NCBI GenBank assembly: GCA_026413225.1 | Contig: CM048557.1 | Location: 64,718,987 to 64,782,986 of the forward strand | Length of the DNA stretch: 64,000 bases | Direction of reading: 5' to 3' | Source of the DNA: Otis tarda | Lineage: Eukaryota; Chordata; Aves; Otidiformes; Otididae | Shown here: positions 49,711 through 61,800 of the stretch, in pieces | Layout: each line of letters opens with the position of its first letter | Position numbering within the stretch: the stretch's first letter is position 1 | Translations under genes and position numbers: made by a program | The notes under the pieces: model-generated | Told to the model about the DNA's origin: nothing | Seen by the model: the letters and a program-made list of their open reading frames with translations, nothing else | Databases searched by the model: none

Positions 49711-52118
49711 CTGGACTTCAGCCTCTCTGTTCATGTACAGTAAAGGATTTTCTCAGTTAGAGCCAGTTTGAAAAATTTTTGTGTCTTTTCCTTCTTTGGG
49801 ACATAACTCAAACACTACTTTTCTGAACTTGTCCACTTTGCTCTTTTCTTTTTGAGAACCTGGCAGGGAACATGAGATCCTGTAAAAGCATTGCAGGGTG
49901 TCGGGGCTCTCCCCATTCCTGTCACAGATAGCCTGTTACATACCACCCAAAAAAAAAAAAATCAGTGCAAAAGGAGATGAGGGCTTTATAACTAAAAGAC
50001 CATTTAAATAGTTTTCCTGGCTCCATTTTACAAAATCTGAGTCACTCTGGCTCAAGTTGGGAGGAATCAGTGTTCAAACCTGCAGAGATATTATCTGCCT
50101 TTGAAATACTTTGGAAAACTCTCAGCCTTATTTGGAAAAGTGAAATCTGCTGTGATAACCAGGACTTTGATTTTCTCAGAGGAGAGAGGAGTCCTAAACA
50201 CCTTCACCCTCCGGATTAACTCCTGCTCTGCCTGTGTGGCACCCTATGGGGCTGCTGGCACCTCAGAGATCTCATACTTGTTTCCAGAGCACCCCACAAC
50301 ATCCCAGGTGACCTCCCCAAGGGCTAAAGCCATCTTTCCCCCATTAATGGGGGTCTTCTAGCAGGGCCAGGGCTGGGGTGTGGGAAGTGTGCCTTCTCCT
50401 GGGACACCTTTGACCACAGGGGTTTTGTTGGTGTCAAGACCTCATCCTCCCTAGCAGCATAGTGCCACTGCCCTGCTTGTTACTGGGGACCCCAAACACC
50501 AGTGGGGATAGCAGCAGGATTATGGTGCTGGGGCCATGGGACAGAACAGACCGCATGGTGCTGTGCTATGGACAGCAGGAAAGCCACCCTGGGCAGCTGG
50601 GGCTGCGAGATGGAACCTGGCTGTGCTCACAAGAGCTGTCGGGGCGCGCGCCGTGGTTCTGCATCCAGAAGACCAGCAACATATCACTTACATTTACATC
50701 GTCTCCAGTAACAGAAGAACTGGCAGCTCCTCCAAGATGAGCAGAGGTTTGGAAATCAAAGATATTTTTCACTCTCAAGCATTTCCATCATACACACTGG
50801 GTGTCCTTGATTATATTCTGCAAGCAGAGTAAGGCAACCAGAAGTGTGTAAAAATGGTGGAAAAACCACCCTCCTCAATTTAACACAATTTTTTTACCAT
50901 TTGCTAGAGGATGGCTACACCTTCCCCCTTAAAATGTGAGTTTCCTTCATTATAGAAATACATTTTATTTTTCCCTTTAAAAGCCAATGGAATGTGGACA
51001 ATGAACAATTTCACATTTAGAAGCCAACTTTTCATCAGGGTTTATCCTTTTGATTTGGAAACTGGCTCATTGAAGCTGGAAAATTCTGTGAAATGTTGCA
51101 ATAAAAGAGGCTCTATTTTTGCATTAGCTAAAATATGCACACGCAGAAACCCAAGCGATACAAAAGCAAGCAAACAAAGAAGTGCCCGGCCTGCAAGCTC
51201 TGAGTCGCTTAAAATTTCTTATTTCAAGTACAAATGCCACATAGATCCTTGCCGTCTCTAATAATAATGCAAGCTGCCACCCAACAACAGCCTAACATTT
51301 CCACCAGGCAGTATATTTTTCCCCGCGAAACATAACTTAGCGAATGTGCCTTCAGCTGCCTAAATGTCATCTCAGTCTGTTGCAATCTGCTGTAAACTTT
51401 CAAGATCCCAGTCATATGTCATAAGCTCCCAACAGTTTCTGGATTTGCTTTAGGGCTAAAATGTTCCCGGGCAAAAACAATTCACTAAGGAAGAAATCCT
51501 ATCCTCTATTTTTTTTTTTCCCTGATTCCCTAGAAGTAGCCTCTCACTGATTTTGTCCCCTTTCTTGCCTACTTCTGTGCATGCCTTTTTACTTTACAAA
51601 TCAGATCCATCTCAGCTCCGGCGATCAGAAATGGGAGTTTTCTTGCTTTTCTGTATTGCGAAGTAGAGCAGTAATTGCACATACTGATTGAGGAAAAAAA
51701 AAAAAAAAAAGAGAATCCAAATCCAGGATAGGCTTCTGGCCAAAGCAGCTCAGATTTTCCATCTCATCTGCAACTGAGGCACGAAAAGTGCAGGTTGGAG
51801 CTGGGCAGCAGCCTCCAGCAGCAGAAGCCCGATTTCCGGAAAGCTTCTTTCCAAAATTTGTGCGTGTGACTGAAGTTATGGCTTTCAGACCAAATACAGT
51901 AAAACTAGGTTGGAGGATACATTCAGATGCTGCATCAAAGTTGGAGGGAAGGGTGTTGGTTTTTTTTTACATTCAGATGAAGCCCACATATACTTGCTGG
52001 CAGATATTTATAGAGCATGACTGTATGGGCTCTGATCTAGAGTCAAGAAGTGGGATAAGTGACATGAATTCAGTGCTGCCAGTTCAACATCATTTCCTTT
52101 CAACACCATGACCAAATA
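49711..52118. other. Single-copy DNA, possible regulatory patch at 51.0-51.4 kb
   Basis: An A17 tract lies at 51694-51710. The stretch 51000-51420 is AT-rich, repeat-free and dense in homeodomain-like and octamer-like words, which is the look of conserved non-coding DNA, but conservation cannot be judged from one sequence. No gene is recognised. Confidence 0.3.
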
Positions 52119-52225
52119 GCTTTCATTTTCACACCTGTAAAATGGGGATAATACTTATCCCTTTTACAGGGGATAATGTTATAAACATTAGTGAAGTTAT
52201 TTGTGAAAATGTTTTGGAGAAGCAC
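52119..52225 (+). mobile_element. MIR/L2-type 3' relic
   Basis: CACCTGTAAAATGGGGATAA (52131-52150) is the hallmark 'catctgtaaaatggggataata' string of MIR and of related amniote SINE and LINE 3' parts. It is followed by ATACTTATCCC and later by GTGAAAATGTTTTGGAGAAGC, comparable to the MIR 'tgtaaagcgctt' region. A decayed tRNA-type head may extend upstream to about 52015. Confidence 0.75.
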
Positions 52226-53265
52226 CAACTCCTTCCTGTAAAATAACTTTATCTGTACTGGCTGGTATTAGACAGGAGGAGCTGAAATCTAAACCGGGAA
52301 AGTGCAGGAGAAAGGAAGCATTATTTCCTGTCGGTATGACGTACTCTGCAAGTGAGACTAAGAATAAAAAACCAAGGGACCTTGCAAAAAAAAAGGGTTT
52401 TTTTTTCAGCCTGCTTCTCCCCTTTCACCAAGCTGTGCTCATGCAATGCCATGGTCCTGAGTAAAGGTATTCCTCATTTATCAAGCATGCAAGGACAACC
52501 CAGTCCTTTCACCTAAAATCAATTTTCCTTAGATTCCAGAGCAGCTATGGTGCTATGTGCCAGCGACTCCTTCATCTCACGTGCCCATGCTGGGTGCAGT
52601 TGTCCCCTCTGGTTGCAGAATAAATTAGAGGAGCTACTACAGTACAGCTGAGAAAGTAATGGAAAATCCAGCCAGCCAGGAAGCTTTTTCTTCTTGATTT
52701 CTGTGAAGTTCTCCACATTTGGCAAGATTTGTAAACCAAGTAGCAAGAACTGAAAAGGAAAAACTATCACGTACCATTTTTCTGTGGCTTGGAAAAATGA
52801 AATAAATCAAGAGATAAAACAGTAAGGCATCTGTGATAAAAGGTTTGTTTTGTGAATGTTTAAAGCATTTCATCTCCGTCCCTCTGGCTTCCAATTCTGG
52901 TTGCTGGGACTTCATTATTTTACCTGTTTGGTAAGGTATAATCACGTGTATCCCAAGAATTTTCTGGCTGTGTTCCACATTCTCCTCTGTTGGTGGTAGC
53001 ATATTTCCCCTCTGCATGTCTTGGATAAATCTCCATAACGCTGTTCATCTCTCCTTCTTTTCTGCCTTCTGATTTATCATCTGAATCTTTTCCACGTGAC
53101 ACCAGTGAAGGCCCCATCATCACCAGTGGGGCCAGCCATGCCTCCTCATTATTTCCACTCCTTTGCTGCCTTGTCAGAGTTAGGCCAGGTGTCTCTGTCT
53201 GAGCCACAGTTGCTCTGCTCTGCTCAGGCACCCCCATATCCCCCCATCCAAGGGGCAGGCACAGG

Positions 53266-53394
53266 GTGAGCTTACCATTGGCACCATGGTCCTGTCCATC
53301 CATCCGAGGTGAAGTTACCATTGCCACCATGGTCCTGTCCATCCATCTGAGGTGAGCTTACTGTTGCCACCACAGTCCTGTCCATCCATCCACT
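53266..53394. repeat. Minisatellite, 43 bp x 3
   Basis: Three head-to-tail units start at 53266, 53309 and 53352, each beginning GTGA(G/A)(C/G)TTAC and ending TCCTGTCCATCCATC plus 4-5 bases. Units 1 and 2 are nearly identical; unit 3 has several changes. Because 43 is not a multiple of 3, the repeat falls in a different frame each time, so the long minus-strand frame across it is accidental. Confidence 0.93.
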
Positions 53395-54159
53395 ATGCCA
53401 TAGTACATCCCCTTTTTCCATCTCTTCACCTGGAGTGACGACAAGCAGCATAGCTTAGGTTAGCATGGGAGACCTGGGGAGTCACCACAACCCCAGCATG
53501 AAGCTGACATCTGACCAGCAACCTCCCACCCTGGCAGTTTGCACAGATGAGACAAGCAAAGGGTGAAGAGGGGTTGGCAAACAGCCTGGCTTGTATTTGC
53601 ACATTGACGGAAGACCTGAAAACAGACCCTGCTGCCTCTCCTTATTCAGTCCCACATGGACTCCTCTCTGTCTCCAAATCCAAGTTACCGCAGGGGTCAT
53701 GCAGGGACCCTGCCCCCGGTAGGTCTCTGCCATGCCCGTTGTTAGATCTTAGCTACAGCTTCTTAATTCTCATTAAATAGACAAGTTTCCTTTAATCTTC
53801 TTCCAAAACAAGGAGCTTAAGCCTTACAACAACATCTCCTAGGAACTTTCAGCTCTCCTTTGGGGAGATATTTCTTTCTGTTGAAGGGAAGATTTCCCAA
53901 TAACTCTCCTCTGCTGCCAGGCACCAAGACCAGAGGCAGCATCGTGCTGCTCCCTCCTCGTTTCCTAAGGGACTCACACATCCCAGGCTGTGCCCTCTAC
54001 CTTTAGTTTCCTGTTCTCATTCCAGCATGTCTGCTTGAATTCATTCAAAGGTGCCAGAAAAAAAACCTCTTGGGACAGTCTGCCCCGTGCTGCACCCACC
54101 ACCGTAAACCCTCGGCTGCCGCACTACTGGTTCTTATCAGCCATCACACCTTAAAGTAC

Positions 54160-54830
54160 AGAAGGTGTGCCTAATATTAGCCAGGAAACGTCGCGGTGAA
54201 GACCTGGACTTTTTCAGCTAATCGGTATTAATAACTTCCTATGTTTGAAGACAGCCCGTAGGAAATGCAGCCTGACTCATCTACCCTGTAATTAGATGAA
54301 CTCCTCAAAAAAGTGCAGGTGGCTGCACCACAAAGGCACATTAGCCAAGGTGCACAATATGCTTCTGACTGAAGGGCAGATAACAGCAGCAATAATTTCC
54401 TCCGCTGATATAATATAAAAAAGCAGTATTTCTGACAGATTTGGCATCTGGCTGAGGCTGGAAACTCAAGCAGTCATTTTCTTTCTCTCTCTTATCTCAC
54501 TCAAGGGAAATCTGTAATGTGCACAAAGCCTTGATTTATTTTTTACACTCACAAATTACTGGAAAACAATTACGCAGTGAAATTTCATGAAAAACAGAAG
54601 ATATTCAGGCCTATTTTAATATATAAGTTATACCTAGAGAGTGATTCTTACCAAAGATATTTGCTTCCTATGTTCTTTTTTTCCTGCCAAGTTCAGCCAT
54701 ATATCACTTTTATGTATCTGAAGGCCACGGTGTAATGCAATATGAAGCTATGAATGGGATAAGGTTACATATTCGCCATTGATTTTCCATTGTATCCATT
54801 ATCTTTAATGCTGGAATGCAAGTTAGTGCA
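54160..54830. promoter_or_regulatory. Candidate conserved non-coding/enhancer-like DNA
   Basis: The stretch is free of recognisable repeats and has clustered homeodomain-type words (GTAATTAGAT near 54289, CTAATCGGTATTAATAA near 54218). It continues into GGATAAGGTTACATATTCGC and TCCATTATCTTTAATG near 54760-54810. The texture is like that of developmental enhancers. This is an impression; no cross-species comparison was possible. Confidence 0.25.
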
Positions 54831-54984
54831 AGGGCCGGAAGCCTCCGCACCTCCGCGCTGGCTGCTGCCTTATGAAAACCATCCCCTGGGGACGGATAAA
54901 ATCAGCTGCGAGCTGCAGAGAGGAGACAGGAGTCCCCCAAAGTGTCCAGCTTAATGGGGAAAGTGGGTGGCTCGCCCGTCTGTA

Positions 54985-55110
54985 GGACAGAGAGAAGGAG
55001 AAGGTAGACTCAGGGAGGGGGACGTGAGGGGCTGGGAGGAAACCAGAGAAGGGCTGGAAGTGCAGGCAGGGGAAGGAGAAGCCTGAGGGAGAGAAAGGGA
55101 GCACGACAGA
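54985..55110 (+). repeat. Purine-rich tract with a G-quadruplex motif
   Basis: For about 125 bp the plus strand is mostly G and A. Four G-runs at 55013-55036 (GGG, GGGGG, GGGG, GGG with loops of 1, 6 and 2) meet the quadruplex rule. A GC- and CpG-richer region with an ETS-like CCGGAAG (54835-54841) lies just upstream. It could be regulatory, but no exon is recognised. Confidence 0.55.
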
Positions 55111-57323
55111 TCTGCCTCAAGGCTTCTTAGCAGTGGAGAAATGTTTTTTGTGTGTGTAACAAAGGAGAAAAAGAAAGAGATTTGTGGTCCATGATGCTGC
55201 TGTGATGCTGTTGTTCCCTGCTGGAAACTCCCTCAGGCACCACCAGCATCACCAGGCTGCCCGGGAGAGCAGCAGGGTGGCAGCTGAGGGTGCTCAAAGC
55301 CTTTGCTCCCCAGTCCTGGATCTTGAGGAAAGCAAGCCGAGGGCTCACTGCCATTGCTGCTCAGCCCCATGGGTCAGGATGAGCCGGGAGGGTGTTTTCA
55401 GGCAGCACTGGAGCTTATCGCTATGGCGGCTTAAGCCAAAGGCTGAGCACCAGCGCTCCAGAGTGAGGAAGATGAGCAGACTGGGGGGATGCAGCCTCAC
55501 AGGGAAAGCGGGATGCTTGGGAGGCTTGCTGCCCAGATGGGCCCAATTGCGCTGGGACGAGATGTTAACACGAGCTCTCTAACAAGCTTCTCAAATCGCA
55601 TTTTTAAGGCCGTGTGTTAACAGAAAACAACTGTTCAAATTTAGCAAGTTCCAGCACCACTTTCACCCTTGTTATGTCTGGGCTGCGGGGGTAAGAAACA
55701 CCACTGCCACTTTATTTTTCATTCCACTCGCAGTCATGCAAGTGGTTGCCTTGAATGATCCCATGCAAGCAATCCCAGCAGGATTTCTCCATGTGTGACT
55801 AACTGCTCCTCCCGGGAGGCCAGAGCTTCCCATCGGGAAGGCAGAGGACTCCCCATTTTAGTGGCAGAGCTGTCTGTAACCTTAGCTCCGCAGTCACCGC
55901 TGCTGCCCCTGTAATGTATTTTTAAGATCAAAATTCTTCTGCAGGACAAGTGACAAGTGACCTCTTCATCTTCGACTGGCCTTTACTGATCTGGCTACTC
56001 TTGTTGACATTTGTGACTAATCCGCAGTCTCTGAAATCAAGCTGTGCTCAATACAGAAAATCTTTACTAAAACCCTGCCAGGTTGATTGGCAGGCATTTC
56101 TGGGGGAATTTGCTCAAGAAGAGCCAGCTCTGAGTAACTCCACAGGACGACATTTCTGGAACAAGCATCTTACCCTGAAACACATCAGCTTGCAGCCGCA
56201 GACAAGCTGCCTGGCTTCACCTACAACCCTGCGGGCAGAGCTTAGGGACCTTCGTGCACATTTTCCTTCAGTTACTTGGCCTGGTAGAGAAGAGGCTTAA
56301 GCTGACGGAGAGCAAAACCTTTCCAGCTAGCGCAAGAAAAATCTGGGACCTTGTTTTGCTGTTTTAGCTGGGGCAGAGCGTGCGCCAGGCTCCCTCCCGC
56401 ATGCCCCCCTCGCTCCGTGTGTGTCTACGTGCATGTGCTGCGCAGCGGGACCCCGTTTCTCATTTAAACAGCCAATTAAAGCCTACTTTGGCACTTAGCA
56501 CATGACATCAACTTGCAGCACTTAGGCTGCCTAGCACAGTGTGAATTTAATTTGATAAGGGGGCAACTAATAAAGATCTTGGAAGGCTGGTTAAAGTTCA
56601 TTAAGCCTTTCCTTTCAAGGTACACTTCCCTCCAGTGCAAAAGCTTGCTCTATTTTTTTTTTTTTAAAGCTATGTTATATCCTGCCACCAGAAAAAGGTG
56701 CCTGTGTCACATCCCGACAGGGTATATTTAAAGTCTCACTGTCAAAGTCATGTCAGGCCTTGGTTCTCTGCCCAGAAATGTGCAGAAAGAAAAATAAAAG
56801 CCCTTTTCCCTGAGTGGGGGGCGAGGAGTGCAGTGCGGGTTGGTGCAGGCAGGCTCCTGAGAGGAGAATTGGGCTTCTGTCACACTGGGCTGCATTCATC
56901 CTCCTTCTCCTGAGCCATCCATAATCCCAGATGGCTTTCGTAAACAGATGAGGAGGCTCCTCCGAGTTCACTGGTTTAATGAAGCCCGTATGGCTGACTC
57001 ATGTAATAAGTATTTAATCATGCTGATGAAAATAGTTTTAAAAACTTCCACCACACACAGTGCTGTTCCCTGTGCAGCCGTGGAGCTGATAACACAACAT
57101 CGCAGCCAAGGAACCTCCATTTTTCCAGAGTATCTCCAGGTACCTGCCTTGACTTTCATCAAGGGGTTATAAATGTGCGCACACGTTTGTGCATTGCCAC
57201 CCTCTAACAAGGACCCGTTCATCTTTGAAAGTACTCATCAAATCACCTACAGAAGTGCCACAAAAGGATTTTTTTTAAGCTCCACATTCCCCGTGCAGCT
57301 GTTTCAAAGGTCACTCAAGGGTT
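55111..57323. other. GC-richer single-copy DNA, no supported gene
   Basis: The longest frame (55184-55582 plus, about 130 codons) has no known domain and sits in GC-rich DNA where stops are rare. A CpG cluster with several TGCGC words lies at about 56375-56455. TGTGCGCACA lies at 57174-57183. None of these amounts to a gene call. Confidence 0.4.
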
Positions 57324-57337
57324 AACACTTAAGTGTT
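57324..57337. promoter_or_regulatory. Perfect 14-bp palindrome (paired NK2-type sites)
   Basis: AACACTTAAGTGTT is a perfect palindrome. Each half, CACTTAA or its complement TTAAGTG, matches the NK2-class homeodomain consensus. A nuclear-receptor-like CAAAGGTCA lies 20 bp upstream at 57305-57313. Binding is inferred from motif only. Confidence 0.5.
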
Positions 57338-58177
57338 TATATCTTTTCATTAGTTTCTGTTTGTGCTGTCAAATGCCCATGCCTTAAAAATTCTCAGAGC
57401 TTAAGTGGTCTCAATTTGTAAACACAGAAATGCCACAATACCTTGCAAATATTGAATCATCTTAGGTGGAAATTGTTCCTCTCATCAGCAGAAGCCATCG
57501 TCAATGCCGTGAAGAACATAGGCCTTCATCACTTCCAGAACATGGACCTAAGTGAATGCATGTAAGTCCATCACGTGGCAACTGGTAGTCCAAACCATCT
57601 CAGTACATTTCAAGCTAGCTCTAAAAAGTCAGTCCTTCTCCTGTCCTCCAGAGAAAACCCAGACTTGACAGTCCCTTCAGAGCAGGCTTCATGCAGAGAA
57701 CGGGGGTGACCCTCCCTGGGGCAAGGCTGGGAGCCTTAGACCCGTTCTTGTGTGCTATTGTCACCCAAATGTTCCCATGTGAGCTAGAAGACCCAATGCC
57801 AAGATTTGAACTTATTCCTTGGGGGACAAAGTCCATAAATCACTACTTTGGAGAACAGGGAAGGGCTGGAAAAGTCAATGAGGTCTGAGAATAAGGGAGG
57901 CCACCTTGCATGGGCTGTAGCACTGAGAAGGTTCAAGGTGCTCTGCCAGGTACTGAGTTTATTTCTATGAAAGGCTGAAAGAAGAAACATTAACTGTAGG
58001 GCTGGATTCATGTTGTCATGTTTGTCCTTACCTTTACAACTGGCTCATCACCATTTGGTCCAGTTTCTTCTTCTGAGAGGTCTGGGAAAAGGAAGACGAT
58101 GAATCCCATACTGTCCTGCACAGGCTCCCAGCCACAGACAGAGAGATGTACCCCTGGTTTTATCTACATGGAATTTT
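57338..58177. other. Single-copy non-coding DNA
   Basis: No repeat or gene is recognised up to the CR1 tail at 58178. Confidence 0.5.
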
Positions 58178-58881
58178 CATAGAATCATAGAATGATTAGG
58201 GTTAGAAGGGACCTTCAAAGGTCATCTAGTCCAACCCCCCTGCAAGGCGCAGGGACATCCCCGACTAGATCAGGTTGCTCAGCCTCATCCAACCTGGCCT
58301 TGAACATTTCCAGGGACGGGGCATCCGCCACCTCTCTGGGTAACCTGTTCCAGTGTTCTACCATCCTCAGTGTGAAAGACTTTTTCCTAATATCTAATCT
58401 AAATCTACCTCCCTCTATTTTAAAACCATTACCCCTCGTCCTATCACAACAGACCCTTCTGAAGAGTTTCTCCCCATCTTTCTTATAGGCCCCCTTTAGG
58501 TACTGGAAGGCTGCTATAAGGTCTCCCTGAAGCCTCCTCTTCTTCAGGCTGAACAGCCCCAACTCTCAGCCTGTCTTCATAGGAGAGGTGCTCCAGCCCT
58601 CTGATCATCTTCGTGGTGTCCTATGGACCCTCTCCAACTGGTCCATGTCCTTCTTACATTGCAGGGTTCCAGAACCGGACACAGTACTCCAGGTGGGGTC
58701 TCACCAGGGCAGAGTAGAGGGGCAGAATCACCTCCCTCGACCTGCTGGCCACGCTCCTCTTGATGCAGCCCAGGATGCGGTTGGCTTTCTGGGCCGCAAG
58801 GGTGCATTGCCTGCTCGTGTTGAGCTTCTCGTCCACCAGCACTCCCAAGTCCTTCTCAGGACTGCTCTCGATCCATTCTCC
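58178..58881 (-). mobile_element. CR1 LINE, 5'-truncated, minus strand
   Basis: The plus strand starts TCATAGAATCATAGAATG (reverse complement of the CR1 tail) and continues through the 3' UTR into ORF2. Homology fades after CGATCCATTCTCC at 58881, giving about 704 bp. It shares its 3' UTR (GTCATCTAGTCCAA) with the 26-kb copy and lies in the opposite orientation. Only about two tail units remain. The ORF2 frame is broken, so it is more decayed than the 26-kb copy. Confidence 0.95.
58215..58880 (-). pseudogene. CR1 ORF2 C-terminal fragment, frameshifted
   Basis: From 58880 down to about 58655 the minus strand encodes [38 protein letters not shown] and [17 protein letters not shown]. Near 58650 the frame breaks around the string corresponding to 'SPQHKKDM'. 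Pieces continue in other frames (RTWTSWRG), and the last part is open again from 58562 to 58215 ([39 protein letters not shown]). At least two frame changes separate the segments. It is not functional. Confidence 0.9.
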
Positions 58882-61800
58882 AATTTTGTGGATCAGTCTA
58901 AATTTTGATGGGCAGATGTTTTTTATCATCACTTGAATTAGATTTAATTTGAAGTGTTAGGGGCGAGGCCACTTGAAGAGCTTTGATTTGTAAGATCATC
59001 TTTTCCAAATTCTAGAAATCTTGAAAGCTGAACGTGTGTTTGCAGTATGTTATCAGTTACAAGACTGCTTACATCCTGATGGGGAAAAGGTTTATTTTCT
59101 GTCATGAGATGAAACAAAAACTTCACTTTGTGTCATTAACTGTTAGTTTCCTTTTGTGAGCCATTTGTAGTTCAAATAACTGAAATGTAGCACAATGTTC
59201 ATGGCTTTAGAAACTGGGTTTATTTTCACTTCCCTCACCTGATTTTACAGTAGACATTTTTTTCAATTCTAAACATGCACGTATGTTGAAAAGATACAGG
59301 CTGAACAGAAATATGACTGGGATCCTGTCTCATCTGATTATAAACAGTGTGCCCAGGAATTACCCCACACTTTCTGATTGACTTGAGATACCCTTTGTTC
59401 ATAGTAGGTTCTTCTATAAATAGTTATTCTTTGGTGGTTAGTGTTTAAGTCTTCAAGATTGGGAAGTCTTCTGGTTATCTTTGGATCATATTGCTGTCGC
59501 ATGTAGATATAGGGCAGCTCCAAATAACTGGAGCATTACGATCTTTAGAGGCTTGGTAACGAAATCCAGAGTTCACTTTATACAAGTCCTTCATCCTCCC
59601 ATTCATGAGCTTATGAATTTTGGAGCTGCAGGATCAAACTCTGTAAGTACAGGAATTCTGTACTCCTTCTATCTCACTTCAGAGCACTTAACAAAGATGT
59701 CATCGTGACTTTTCAGAAGAGCACCTTAAATAATAGAAGAACACTGGAACAATGGAGAGGTCTCAATTTCCTTGGTTATGACTTCAAACTCTGGAGCTAA
59801 AGGACACCAAAGAGAGAGCTTAATGCCTATAAATCTTGCGGCGTGAACTGATTAATGATTCAGACAAAGTGTCCAAGCCCCTAAGAGTCAGGAGAACAAC
59901 CCTTTAAAATACAGTTCTCCACCATTGCTGGAAACTTTAACCCACTGGCTTCACACTCAGAAGGTTTAAGCTGCAAATGGCAGGAGAGGATTTATGTGCT
60001 CCTCTGAACAAAATACGTCAGGGTAGGAAAACTTGACCCGACAGTTTTGAGACATGCCTGCCGTAAATAACCGATTGATTGGCTGACTCACAAAGCCGTT
60101 AGCAGGCGTGAGGGGCCTGCTGAGAGTCAGACACTGCATAAAATGCTGGAGGTGCCAGCAAAATGGACACGGCAATTGGCTACGCAGTCATCTTCCAGCA
60201 GACCGCTCAGGAGGGCTCGTGAAAAATGGAGCAGCTTTCATCTGGCTCGTTTGACGGCGCACCTCTGGAAGGATCCAGTGCATTGGATCCAGTCTGTCAT
60301 GGGCAAAGGGGGAAGAAAGAGAGATAAAATGGCCACCTTGTGCTTGAGCAGTAAATCATCTGGAGGAGTAAAAGCATTTCAAATGAAGTTGGAGGTCCTG
60401 CCGTGACAGTTGCAGATGAGTCTTTTCTGCTGTAAATCACCACAGCTGCCAAGTGGCACTGGTAGGTCTGAGCTAATGGAGCTTTCCACTCCCTGAAAAG
60501 TGTCAGCAGCAGTTATAGGAGGAGGGAATTCTCTGATCACAGGCTGTCAGGTGAGAGGACCAGAGGTTATGTTACACTACCTGGGAATGGGACATTTTTA
60601 CCTTTTCTTTCTATCCTGTTTCCTTCCCCAAAAATGCCCATGAAATATCCATCTTCACTCTCGCCGCTACAGCCACTTTTTGGACTTGGGTTGATGTGTT
60701 TGTGCTGTCCCACCCTGATGGCAAGGGAAAAGGGAAGAGCAGTGAAGGTCCCCTGGAGCTCTGCCTGCCATGTCTTTCATTCTAAAAAAAAAACAGAGAA
60801 GACATGACGCTGGTCTACCCCCAGACACTCGTTTATACCAGTCTGAGACATGTGTATCGTGCCGTGGAGGAGGAATCTGGGTGTAAATGGCTACATAAAC
60901 AGCAACGTAATGACGAAGCAGAGCCAGCTCCTCAGGGAGGCTGTGGCTTTGGGCATTAGCCTTGAACAAGCAAAGACGAGGCCTTGTTCCAACATCAAAC
61001 ATGAGATGAGAAGCGGCGGCTGGGAGATAAAAGGCAGGTAGGAAGAAGGCGGGTATGTGAAATTACATTCAGTCTGATCCTGCTCAGAGTCTCAAGTTCT
61101 TTCCAAGCTGTTCCTACTCCAGGAAATTGTGGGCTAGCTCACAAGGACCAGCTCCCTGGGTGGGCATCTCGTCCGTAGCCAGCGTTCTTCTCGTACTGGC
61201 TTTCAGAGGAGTGGGAAAGTCCTCAGTCCTGGCTCTGCCACCACTCAAACCTGTTTGCACTTTCAGAACCAGAGGATTCCTCCTCTGAGTAGGACTTGGT
61301 TCCTCCAGACAGTTTTTAGTTCTATGGTTTAGATTCAAGAGCTTGCCTTTTTTTTTTTTTCTTTTCCCCAGGGATCAAAGGCCTGCAAGGGAAGAATTGG
61401 TTCCAAATAATTGCATTTGCACAGTAGGCAAATATGCACTGGCCAAGTATTGGCATGCTGCTGCCCAGGTGGTTTCCTGGTGGCTCCTAAAACATCAGAA
61501 ATTGTGGGCACCAGCAGAGGATTCATCTGCTTACAGGAATCTGGCCCCATTCCTATAAATTACAAGATTGTGGAAGCGTGACTGTGCCTAAAGTCTCACC
61601 AGCTAATCTCAGGTTTTATTATAGTACCTTGCTATCCCAGAAACATCTTTCAAAGAGGCAAAAATATCTCAATCTCCCCAGCCAGCTCTAGTCCCTCCAC
61701 TTTAATGGCACCAAGATACCTACTTGCATGCAGTGCTGCCAGAAGCATCTGCTTGAACAAACCTTCCAGCAGAGCAGTCCGCAGGACAACGAGCGTCGCT

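Noticed and set aside
52920..53342. 140-codon minus-strand frame with repeated DHG/MVAMVT-like segments
   Set aside because: It overlaps the 43-bp minisatellite. Because the unit is not a multiple of 3, the peptide is not repeated in frame, so it is a by-product of the tandem repeat.
55184..55582. 132-codon plus-strand open frame
   Set aside because: It lies in GC-rich DNA, has no recognisable domain and no promoter or splice support. The length is within chance expectation.
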